Shown: piece after piece, positions 1 to 4,772 of the stretch
Layout of the letters: every line of letters begins with the position of its first letter
How positions within the stretch are numbered: position 1 is the first letter of the stretch
Source: Actinomycetes bacterium
Lineage (GTDB): Bacteria; Actinomycetota; Acidimicrobiia; Acidimicrobiales; JAMCPL01
Direction: 5' to 3'
NCBI GenBank assembly: GCA_021846725.1
Contig: JAJZWK010000095.1
Coordinates: forward strand, 1 to 5,364
DNA: 5,364 bases
Notes under the pieces: model-generated
The model's database searches: none
The model's input: the letters and a program-made list of their open reading frames with translations, nothing else
Told to the model about the DNA's origin: nothing
Program-made: the position numbers and the translations under genes

Positions 1-2
1 GA

Positions 3-410
3 TGGGGTGCTGTAACTTCTCTCAAGGGAGAGTTGAAGACCGACATCGACAGCGTAAGGGATGAACTCAAAGATGAGATCAAGAAAGTCGATGCCAAGGT
101 TGACAGAGTAGATGCCAAGATCGACAGAGTAAGGGATGAGCTCAAAGATGAGATCAAGGAAGTCAAGGATGACATCAAGAAAGTCGATGCCAAGGTTGAC
201 AGAGTAGATGCCAAGATCGACAGAGTAAGGGATGAGCTCAAAGATGAGATCAAGGAAGTCAAGGATGACATCAAGAAAGTCGATGCCAAGGTCGACAGGG
301 TCAATGACAGGATAGACAGCGTATCTAATTCGCTCCACAGCGAAATTCAAAACATCACCCTGGAGGTCGGTAAAGTTATAGGGCGTGCCGAGACTAGCGT
401 GAACGCCTAG
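3..410 (+). CDS. Repetitive coiled-coil protein, C-terminal part (5' end outside window)
   Basis: The frame is open from the left edge: before the possible TTG start at 33 it already reads W-G-A-V-T-S-L-K-G-E, so the gene very likely begins outside the window and 33 is not its true start. It ends at TAG 408-410. The visible chain is highly charged (Lys, Asp, Glu, Arg), with Val, Ile or Leu every 3-4 residues and no proline or cysteine in the repeat, as expected of a long alpha-helical coiled coil. The core is a 32-residue repeat (KKVDAKVDRVDAKIDR followed by VRDELKDEIKEVKDDI), present twice in full with partial copies on each side. After the repeat comes a non-repetitive tail (roughly SNSLHSEIQNITLEVGKVIG to the end) that could be an oligomerisation or capping segment. 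No signal peptide or membrane segment is visible in this part. I do not recognise a named family. The function is unknown; a structural, scaffolding or surface role is possible. Confidence 0.75.
   Translation, partial: WGAVTSLKGELKTDIDSVRDELKDEIKKVDAKVDRVDAKIDRVRDELKDEIKEVKDDIKKVDAKVDRVDAKIDRVRDELKDEIKEVKDDIKKVDAKVDRVNDRIDSVSNSLHSEIQNITLEVGKVIGRAETSVNA
85..323 (+). repeat. 96-base in-frame tandem repeat (two identical copies plus partial copy)
   Basis: Positions 85-180 and 181-276 are identical base for base. A third, diverging partial copy runs 277-323. Upstream, about 46-84 is a partial copy lacking an 18-base block (encoding E-V-K-D-D-I). Each unit also contains two near-identical 21-base sub-repeats (90-110 and 111-131 in the first unit), both beginning GATGCCAAG. 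The period is a multiple of three, so copy-number change would keep the reading frame. Confidence 0.93.
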
Positions 411-533
411 GTGTCTGGTGTTTTTCGCTGGATTGCACACATAATCGACAACGCGCGAGCTTCTAACCTGCACCATCACGGCGGGTGCAACCGCTTTTCT
501 CGAGCTGTGGGCAGTTTGACGCCAGACACCTAG
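407..533. repeat. 12-base perfect inverted repeat pair bounding 127 bases
   Basis: CTAGGTGTCTGG at 407-418 is the exact reverse complement of CCAGACACCTAG at 522-533. The left arm overlaps the stop codon (408-410) of the coiled-coil gene. A TA dinucleotide sits at the same place in each arm (408-409 and 531-532), so the 121 bases between could be a tiny TA-flanked inserted element with 9-base ends GGTGTCTGG. Removing it would leave GCCTAG at the junction, so the upstream stop codon would be unchanged. It may equally be chance or a recombination or protein-binding site. The ends share GTGTCT and a nearby CTAG with the larger element at 702-1022. Confidence 0.5.
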
Positions 534-701
534 CATCATGGATGAGCAAGATGATCGCTGGTCGCCTAGATGCGAGTTATATTTCATCAAAGAGAACGAC
601 TGGTAACATAGTTGTTGTGACCAATGTGCCCGGCGTATCTGCATCAAATATTGCAACAATGCTATCGCCGAATCTTTGAGCGGGCATTCCAAGAGGTGGA
701 C
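411..701. other. Intergenic stretch without a convincing gene
   Basis: Between the coiled-coil gene and the 702-1022 element there is no recognisable gene. A 64-codon open frame from a GTG at 485 to 679 lacks a ribosome binding site and recognisable motifs. What can be seen is the inverted repeat pair 407-418/522-533, with a weaker inner match (TTGCAC 433-438 against GTGCAA 485-490). There is also a weak 6-bp hairpin, TGCACC 469-474 with GGTGCA 484-489. A T-run at 421-425 follows the coiled-coil stop codon but has no strong hairpin before it, so I do not call a terminator. Confidence 0.6.
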
Positions 702-716
702 TAGTGTAGTGTCTCG
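702..716 (+). repeat. Left terminal inverted repeat of the 321-base element
   Basis: TAGTGTAGTGTCTCG pairs perfectly with 1008-1022. One base further out the match stops (C701 against A1023). Inward the match weakens because the left arm carries about 43 extra bases (within 717-761) before the inner repeat resumes at 762. Confidence 0.85.
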
Positions 717-810
717 TAAATAGCGTGATGTTATCTGGCTGGCGGGAACCCATGGTTATTTAGAGGCTCAGCGGATAGGTATAAAGCTGACGTGCTTCGC
801 CGGTCTTTCT

Positions 811-835
811 CGCAACAGTCCACCGGACTGTTGCG
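811..835. other. Perfect 11-bp hairpin inside the element
   Basis: CGCAACAGTCC (811-821) pairs with GGACTGTTGCG (825-835) around the three-base loop ACC. No T-run follows on the plus strand (the next bases are CACCGCC), so it is not a standard intrinsic terminator in that direction. It is the strongest single hairpin in the window and belongs to the internal structure of the element. Confidence 0.85.
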
Positions 836-855
836 CACCGCCCCCCGGATTTCGC

Positions 856-906
856 ATGACAATCGGTAGCCATGACATGTGGCGTAAGCCGGTCATGGCT
901 TGTCAT
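856..906. other. Branched or bulged hairpin inside the element
   Basis: AGCCATGAC (868-876) pairs with GTCATGGCT (892-900). An outer stem ATGACA (856-861) pairs with TGTCAT (901-906), leaving a six-base bulge on the left side (862-867). The apical part can add GGC-GTAA-GCC (881-890), a short stem with a GTAA tetraloop of the GNRA type. The layered arrangement resembles an RNA fold more than a simple palindrome, but this is by inspection only. Confidence 0.7.
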
Positions 907-911
907 CATCG

Positions 912-931
912 GGCAGGCACTCCAGCCTGCC
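912..931. other. 7-bp GC-rich hairpin inside the element
   Basis: GGCAGGC (912-918) pairs with GCCTGCC (925-931) across the six-base loop ACTCCA. A pyrimidine-rich run (CTCTCCTTCTCC) follows. A weak terminator-like role on the plus strand is conceivable but not supported by a clear T-tract. Confidence 0.6.
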
Positions 932-1004
932 TCTCCTTCTCCGCCTTGCCCTACTCACCCGGCTGAACGGCTCCCTGATCCAACCTGCCTATCCGCTAAG
1001 CCTC

Positions 1005-1031
1005 TTGCGAGACACTACACTAACATATAGA
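1005..1031 (+). promoter_or_regulatory. Possible promoter straddling the element's right end
   Basis: TTGCGA (1005-1010) resembles a -35 box and TATAGA (1026-1031) a -10 box, with a 15-base spacer, which is shorter than the usual 17. The -35-like box lies in the right arm of the element and the -10-like box just outside it. If real, the element would supply half of the promoter for the decarboxylase gene. The match is weak and suggested by position only. Confidence 0.25.
1008..1022 (-). repeat. Right terminal inverted repeat of the 321-base element
   Basis: CGAGACACTACACTA is the exact reverse complement of 702-716. On this side the outer repeat and the inner repeat (988-1005) are separated by only two bases (1006-1007), forming one continuous 35-base arm. 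It ends 53 bases before the GTG start of the glutamate decarboxylase gene. Confidence 0.85.
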
Positions 1032-1061
1032 ACAGTAGCAGCAACTCCATATTACCTCGCA

Positions 1062-1068
1062 AGAAGGA
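1062..1068 (+). promoter_or_regulatory. Ribosome binding site favouring the GTG start at 1076
   Basis: AGAAGGA lies seven bases before GTG 1076, a good Shine-Dalgarno match and spacing. It is the main reason to prefer this start over ATG 1130, although homologues tend to begin nearer the latter. Confidence 0.6.
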
Positions 1069-1075
1069 TCTGAGA

Positions 1076-2551
1076 GTGGTCGCTGTCGACCGACCTCCAT
1101 GGCACTTGTATTTCTGCAAAACTGGTAAGATGCTAACTAGAAATTCAAACAAACACGATGATTCTCTTACCCCGATGTATGCTGCTCGAGAGCTGAGTTC
1201 TCCGATATCACGCTATAGCCTGCCGGAAGAATCCATGCCAGCCGATGTAGCGGCAAAGATAATCCTCGATGAGCTGAATCTGGACGGCAACCCCGCTCTG
1301 AACCTGGCATCATTCGTTACTACGTGGATGGAACCGGAAGCTGACCAGCTGATAGCAGACACCCTAGACAAGAACTTTGTAGATGCTGACGAATACCCGC
1401 AGACCGTCGAGATACATGATCGCTGCGTAAACATCATTGCAAGAATGTTCAATGCACCCAAACATTCAGCTTATACAGGATGTGCAACAGTTGGATCATC
1501 AGAAGCTATCCATCTTGCTGGCTTAGCAATGAAATGGCGCTGGAAGGCAAGTAGACAGGCGGCCGACCTGCCTAGCACCAACCCTAATATTGTAATGGGA
1601 CATAATGTACAGGTTTGTTGGGAAAAGTTTGCCAGATACTTCGATGTAGAGCCTCGTTACGTCCCCTTGACCAAGGATCGCTTCGTCATAGGAGTAGAAG
1701 AAGCTATGTCAATGGTGGATGAAAATACTATCGGGGTAGTAGGTATCCTCGGATCCACCTATACAGGTGAATACGAGCCAATTGCACAGTTGGCAACCGC
1801 ACTCGACAAGTTACAATCGGATACTGGACTGGACATACCTCTCCACGTAGATGCGGCAAGTGGGGGATTCGTAGCTCCCTTCTTGCAACCCAACCTTCAA
1901 TGGGATTTCCGCCTTCCCAGGGTTTGCTCTATAAATACTTCTGGCCATAAATATGGACTGGTCTACCCTGGCATCGGGTGGGTCATCTGGCGCGACGAAT
2001 CCTACCTACCTCAAGACCTGGTATTTCACGTAAATTACCTCGGTGGTGATCACCCCACCTTTCAACTCAATTTCTCCCGAGGAGCCAGCCAAATTATAGC
2101 CCAATATTTCAATCTCTTACGCCTCGGCCGTAAGGGATACACCTCGATAATGCAAGCGCTACACAATACAGCAAGTTGGCTTGCCGAAAATATCGATTCT
2201 CTGGGGCACTTTAGCATAATCAATGCAGGGAACGACTTACCTGTAGTGTGCTTCAAGCTAAAAAACTCTCGTTCATACAGCGAATTCGATATCTCTGATA
2301 TCCTGAGGGAGAGAGGATGGATCGTACCCGCATATACGATGGCACCCAATGCCGAGGACATCGCGGTCCTGCGAATAGTAGTGAGAGAGGGACTCAGCCT
2401 TGACTTAGCACAATTACTGGTAGAAGATCTACGCCATACAATAGCTCACTTGGAAGAAGGAGGTAGGCCGGGACTGATAGCGAGAAAACGCGAAACCTCG
2501 AAGAAACCTGGCGACAAGCGAGCACGCACCAAGACGCACGGAGTCTGCTGA
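1076..2551 (+). CDS. gad: Glutamate decarboxylase (PLP-dependent, group II)
   Basis: It converts L-glutamate to GABA and CO2, consuming one proton; the enzyme is cytosolic. The chain of 491 residues aligns by eye along its whole length with bacterial GadB (about 466) and even more closely with plant GAD. Visible landmarks: NLASFVTTWMEPE (76-88); D103 in a DKNFVDADEYPQT block, equivalent to the substrate-site Asp86 of E. coli GadB; the phosphate-binding VGSSEA (139-144); VQVCWEKFARYFD (178-190); HVDAASGGF (257-265), whose D259 contacts the PLP ring nitrogen; and SINTSGHKYGL, with K292 the Schiff-base lysine. E. coli Thr62 is replaced by S79, a conservative change. The GTG start is preferred because of the AGAAGGA site; ATG 1130 (M19) would give 473 residues, closer to family length. 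The C-terminus ends in a basic tail of about 25 residues (ARKRETSKKPGDKRARTKTH) and lacks the terminal His-Thr of E. coli GadB that plugs the active site at neutral pH. No antiporter gene adjoins it. Confidence 0.95.
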   Translation: MVAVDRPPWHLYFCKTGKMLTRNSNKHDDSLTPMYAARELSSPISRYSLPEESMPADVAAKIILDELNLDGNPALNLASFVTTWMEPEADQLIADTLDKNFVDADEYPQTVEIHDRCVNIIARMFNAPKHSAYTGCATVGSSEAIHLAGLAMKWRWKASRQAADLPSTNPNIVMGHNVQVCWEKFARYFDVEPRYVPLTKDRFVIGVEEAMSMVDENTIGVVGILGSTYTGEYEPIAQLATALDKLQSDTGLDIPLHVDAASGGFVAPFLQPNLQWDFRLPRVCSINTSGHKYGLVYPGIGWVIWRDESYLPQDLVFHVNYLGGDHPTFQLNFSRGASQIIAQYFNLLRLGRKGYTSIMQALHNTASWLAENIDSLGHFSIINAGNDLPVVCFKLKNSRSYSEFDISDILRERGWIVPAYTMAPNAEDIAVLRIVVREGLSLDLAQLLVEDLRHTIAHLEEGGRPGLIARKRETSKKPGDKRARTKTHGVC

Positions 2552-2552
2552 G

Positions 2553-2599
2553 ATCTCTGCTTGTCTCTAATCTCTTATCTATAATCTCTGCCTGTCTCT
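2553..2599 (+). repeat. Pyrimidine-rich 16-base direct repeat after the decarboxylase gene
   Basis: ATCTCTGCTTGTCTCT (2553-2568) recurs as ATCTCTGCCTGTCTCT (2584-2599) with one change, 31 bases apart, with another AATCTCTTATCT between them. It starts directly after the stop codon. There is no hairpin, so it is not an intrinsic terminator; a C/T-rich unstructured tail of this kind could be a Rho-type site, but that is a guess. Confidence 0.6.
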
Positions 2600-2763
2600 G
2601 TACACATCTTGTATGCTGCAGTCATATCCCTACCTGACCTCCTCGCCTACCCACCCCCAAAAGCAAATACGGAACATGCCCGCTTGCGACTCATTTGGCG
2701 ACCCCAGGGAAATATTCGATTCCATCGACAACCTATTGTCCTGGCATGCTCTAACTACTCTAA
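2600..2763. other. Convergent intergenic region, no clear terminator
   Basis: This lies between the stop codons of the decarboxylase (+) and CtaG (-). Only a weak 5-bp hairpin is visible (GACAA 2727-2731 with TTGTC 2736-2740, loop CCTA), with CCAGG/CCTGG flanks at 2704-2708 and 2740-2744. No T-run follows on either strand. A 61-codon frame at 2613-2798 runs into the ctaG end, has no ribosome binding site and looks spurious. Confidence 0.5.
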
Positions 2764-3714
2764 CTAAATACTCTCTTCGTGTGCCCACGGTACAATGATC
2801 GTCCCGTCTGAGTCAGCTTGTACTTCTTTTTCCCAGCCAGCTACTGACGACCCTCCGACATAGATGCCCTTGTCGCTCATACGATCCACTCTTGCATCAA
2901 CTGACCTTTCTCTAGTAGACCACTGTACGGCAATCCCTATCATCATCAAGGAGGTAATCAACCCAGTAATAATCCAGAAGACAGACGCACCTGCGTGAGT
3001 ATTGGCAAGAGAATAGATCTGTGGATCGACCGAATTATGAGCTGCACCACCGAGAAGAGCGATAGCCAAGAAGGAATCGAATGGCATAGCGAGCGCAGCC
3101 AGGCCAAGTCTCACAGGATAGCTGAAGCGTTTCCGCCCTATCCAGTCAATACTCAGTAGAGGCCACCATACCAGGGCACCGAAGAACAGGAACATAGAGT
3201 TTACGAAGTCCATAAATGCGGGATGATCCATGGAAAAAATAATCCCTCCTGCTAGAAAGAACCAGTACATAATCCCATAGTTGCCAAGGTTGGCAGTGAA
3301 GGGGTGCGCAACTGCACGCCAAGTCTTCCTAGAGAAGAATTTCAATATCCTGATCTTGATACTTCTTTTGGAAGTTTGCATCATTAGAGTAACCGGAGCG
3401 CTCATGGCAAGCAGTATTGGTGCAACCAGCATCAACAGGACATGCTGTATGACATGATCAATAAAGGTCTTACTGGCATAAGGGGATATACTGGATTGCC
3501 ACGCAAGCCCAACAGAGAATATTCCTCCTATAAAATACACTGTACGCTGGAGCGGCCACCTCCTTGACTTTGTTTGCCTTAATGTACGTACCGCCTTCAG
3601 GTACCAAATTATAGATAGTATCTCGACTGCAAGGGTCATCATTGCCCACGGTCCGGTAGAAAACGTAGTAAATGCTCGTAGGGGTGTCCACGGTAGAAGA
3701 TGCGGCATATTCAT
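2764..3714 (-). CDS. ctaG: CtaG-family cytochrome c oxidase assembly membrane protein
   Basis: This is a polytopic membrane protein of 316 residues with about seven hydrophobic segments (roughly 22-42, 58-77, 86-112, 146-162, 170-189, 202-223 and 242-265) and a hydrophilic C-terminal tail of about 50 residues. The best signature is HVIQHVLLMLVAPILLAMSAP (H87 and H91 lead it), matching the HxxQHxLLxxxAPxLL core of the caa3-type CtaG family (Pfam CtaG_Cox). HP at 137-138 and FFGALVWWPLL (178-187) also fit. The family is linked to copper delivery and assembly of caa3-type cytochrome c oxidase in Bacillus and Actinobacteria. The protein stands alone, without the CopD-like fusion seen in many actinobacteria. 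The later conserved stretches, where relatives usually carry further histidines or acidic residues, look divergent. The start ATG overlaps the stop of the upstream oxidoreductase; M3 is an alternative start. The assignment to the family is good, the exact role less so. Confidence 0.85.
   Translation of the reverse strand: MNMPHLLPWTPLRAFTTFSTGPWAMMTLAVEILSIIWYLKAVRTLRQTKSRRWPLQRTVYFIGGIFSVGLAWQSSISPYASKTFIDHVIQHVLLMLVAPILLAMSAPVTLMMQTSKRSIKIRILKFFSRKTWRAVAHPFTANLGNYGIMYWFFLAGGIIFSMDHPAFMDFVNSMFLFFGALVWWPLLSIDWIGRKRFSYPVRLGLAALAMPFDSFLAIALLGGAAHNSVDPQIYSLANTHAGASVFWIITGLITSLMMIGIAVQWSTRERSVDARVDRMSDKGIYVGGSSVAGWEKEVQADSDGTIIVPWAHEESI
3711..3714 (-). other. ATGA start/stop overlap: oxidoreductase to ctaG
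   Basis: On the minus strand the ATG of ctaG (3714-3712) shares bases with the TGA of the oxidoreductase (3713-3711). No strong Shine-Dalgarno site precedes it, so ctaG translation is probably coupled to that of the gene before it. Confidence 0.85.
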
Positions 3715-4772
3715 TGGATCAACACTACCTGACCATTACTGTAACACGAACGATACGCTGCTTCGACTATTTCTACTGCATAGCACCCATCCCTAGGATC
3801 CACTGTTACCGGTCTATTACCGGATACGGCACTCAAAAAATCATTAACTCCGGCTACGATAGAACTCCCCTTCCACCATATAGGGTCATAAGATACAGCT
3901 ATGTGCCTGGTCCCATAGAAATCGAGTTCGCCGTTATAGATGACCATAGGAGGATCGGAGAGCTGATCTACGACGATAGTTCCTTCAGAACCATACACCT
4001 CAAGTCGCTCATTCCACGGCATCTCAGCAGTAAAGGTAAACTCACAGGAAAAAATTGTCCCGTTGTCCAGCGTACCCGACACAATAGCGTGATCTTCCAC
4101 CTCACTCTCACATACCAGCTTAGATTGCGATGCACGCAGTTGACTTATACTGCCAAAGAGCCACTTCAATAAATAGAAGGAGTGAGGTCCTGCATCCATA
4201 ATCGCCCCACCTACAGTACCGTCAACTCTCCCTTTCCACAACGAAGTATCGCGAAGCCGTATAACTTCGCTACCAGATATAAAAGTGCGTACCAACCTGG
4301 GTACACCAATTGCCCCTCCATCCAACAATCTCTTCACCTCTTTATAGGCATGCACAAAGCGCGTATTCTCGGCCACGGTAAATACGAGCCCGTTGCGTCG
4401 TGCTATCTCTATCAAGTCCCTGCACTGATCCGACAAGGGTGCCATCGGCTTTTCTACAAGTACATGCTTACCATGATCAAGGGCTTTGCGTGCAAATTCG
4501 TAGTGCAACGCATGTGGAAGAGTTATATCTATAACGTCTATCTCCGGATCATTGACCATAGACTCATATGAATCGTGTGCGGTACAAGAAAGCTCCACCG
4601 CCCTTTTTGCACACAAATCCGCATCTATATCGAATACTGCCGATATCTCCCGTGGGGGATACTTTTCGTTCTCGATCTGTCCTGCCTTCAGCCTTGCGTC
4701 TGGCTTGAATGCCTCTGCATGTATAGCGTGAATCGTCCCCAAACCTACCATCCCTGCCCGAACCGGCTTCAT
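3711..4772 (-). CDS. Gfo/Idh/MocA family NAD(P)-dependent oxidoreductase
   Basis: The length of 353 residues is normal for the family. The N-terminal Rossmann fold has G10-L-G12 in VGLGTIHAIHAEAF. The second strand ends in AVFDID (45-50), where an acidic residue usually binds the adenosine ribose and suggests NAD(H) rather than NADP(H). The active-site motif EKP (E107-K108-P109) has the family lysine, followed by the typical N-TRF segment (136-139) and EVKRLLDGGAIGVPR. The C-terminal domain carries GGAIMDAGPHSFYLLKWLFG, with the likely catalytic pair D193 and H197, and ends with the usual AAYRSCYSNG element. About ten extra residues (near 30-40) lie before the second strand. Members oxidise or reduce sugars, inositols and related alcohols; the substrate here cannot be told. 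It is the middle gene of the operon, with ATGA overlaps at both ends. Confidence 0.93.
   Translation of the reverse strand: MKPVRAGMVGLGTIHAIHAEAFKPDARLKAGQIENEKYPPREISAVFDIDADLCAKRAVELSCTAHDSYESMVNDPEIDVIDITLPHALHYEFARKALDHGKHVLVEKPMAPLSDQCRDLIEIARRNGLVFTVAENTRFVHAYKEVKRLLDGGAIGVPRLVRTFISGSEVIRLRDTSLWKGRVDGTVGGAIMDAGPHSFYLLKWLFGSISQLRASQSKLVCESEVEDHAIVSGTLDNGTIFSCEFTFTAEMPWNERLEVYGSEGTIVVDQLSDPPMVIYNGELDFYGTRHIAVSYDPIWWKGSSIVAGVNDFLSAVSGNRPVTVDPRDGCYAVEIVEAAYRSCYSNGQVVLIQ
4769..4772 (-). other. ATGA start/stop overlap: M24 hydrolase to oxidoreductase
   Basis: The ATG of the oxidoreductase (4772-4770) shares bases with the TGA of the M24 gene (4771-4769). A GGGA lies only two bases before the ATG, too close for ideal initiation, which again favours translational coupling. 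Confidence 0.85.

Larger units (their letters stand above)
762..1005. repeat. Inner inverted repeat arms of the element (762-779 / 988-1005)
   Basis: AGAGGCTCAGCGGATAGG at 762-779 pairs with CCTATCCGCTAAGCCTCT at 988-1005 at 17 of 18 positions; the one mismatch is C769 opposite A998. With the terminal repeats this makes a long stem that would close a multi-branched structure holding the three internal hairpins. Confidence 0.85.
702..1022. mobile_element. MITE-like non-autonomous element with nested inverted repeats
   Basis: The ends are a perfect 15-base inverted repeat (TAGTGTAGTGTCTCG at 702-716 and its reverse complement at 1008-1022). Just inside lies a second inverted repeat of 18 bases with one mismatch (762-779 against 988-1005). 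The middle contains three further hairpins (811-835, 856-906, 912-931). No open frame of useful length is present, so no transposase is encoded. Small size, terminal inverted repeats, high secondary structure and lack of coding capacity are the defining traits of miniature inverted-repeat elements. A TA dinucleotide lies at both outer edges (702-703 and 1021-1022), which would fit TA target duplication as seen with IS630/Tc1-mariner transposases, but TA is palindromic and may simply belong to the repeat. The alternative is a large structured RNA or regulatory cruciform. Only the fold, not mobility, is seen directly. Confidence 0.65.

Noticed and set aside
85..323. Regular repeats considered as a CRISPR array
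   Set aside because: The units are contiguous with no unique spacers, are in frame, and encode a coiled coil.
407..430. T-run at 421-425 after the coiled-coil stop considered as a terminator
   Set aside because: No stable stem immediately precedes it.
485..679. 64-codon open frame on the plus strand starting at a GTG
   Set aside because: No ribosome binding site at 485 or at the inner ATG 542, no recognisable motif, and it overlaps the right arm of the 12-base inverted repeat. It cannot be told apart from chance.
811..835. Strong hairpin considered as an intrinsic terminator
   Set aside because: No T-run follows on the plus strand. On the minus strand the bases after the stem are AAAGACC-like rather than a T-tract.
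1213..2361. Minus-strand frames inside the decarboxylase gene (1213-1461 and 2062-2361)
   Set aside because: Fully inside a well-supported gene, without motifs or start signals of their own.
2613..2798. 61-codon open frame on the plus strand
   Set aside because: No ribosome binding site, low-complexity composition, and its end overlaps the 3' end of ctaG on the other strand.
3470..3691. Second minus-strand frame within ctaG
   Set aside because: It overlaps ctaG in another frame; only the ctaG frame shows membrane segments and the HxxQH motif.
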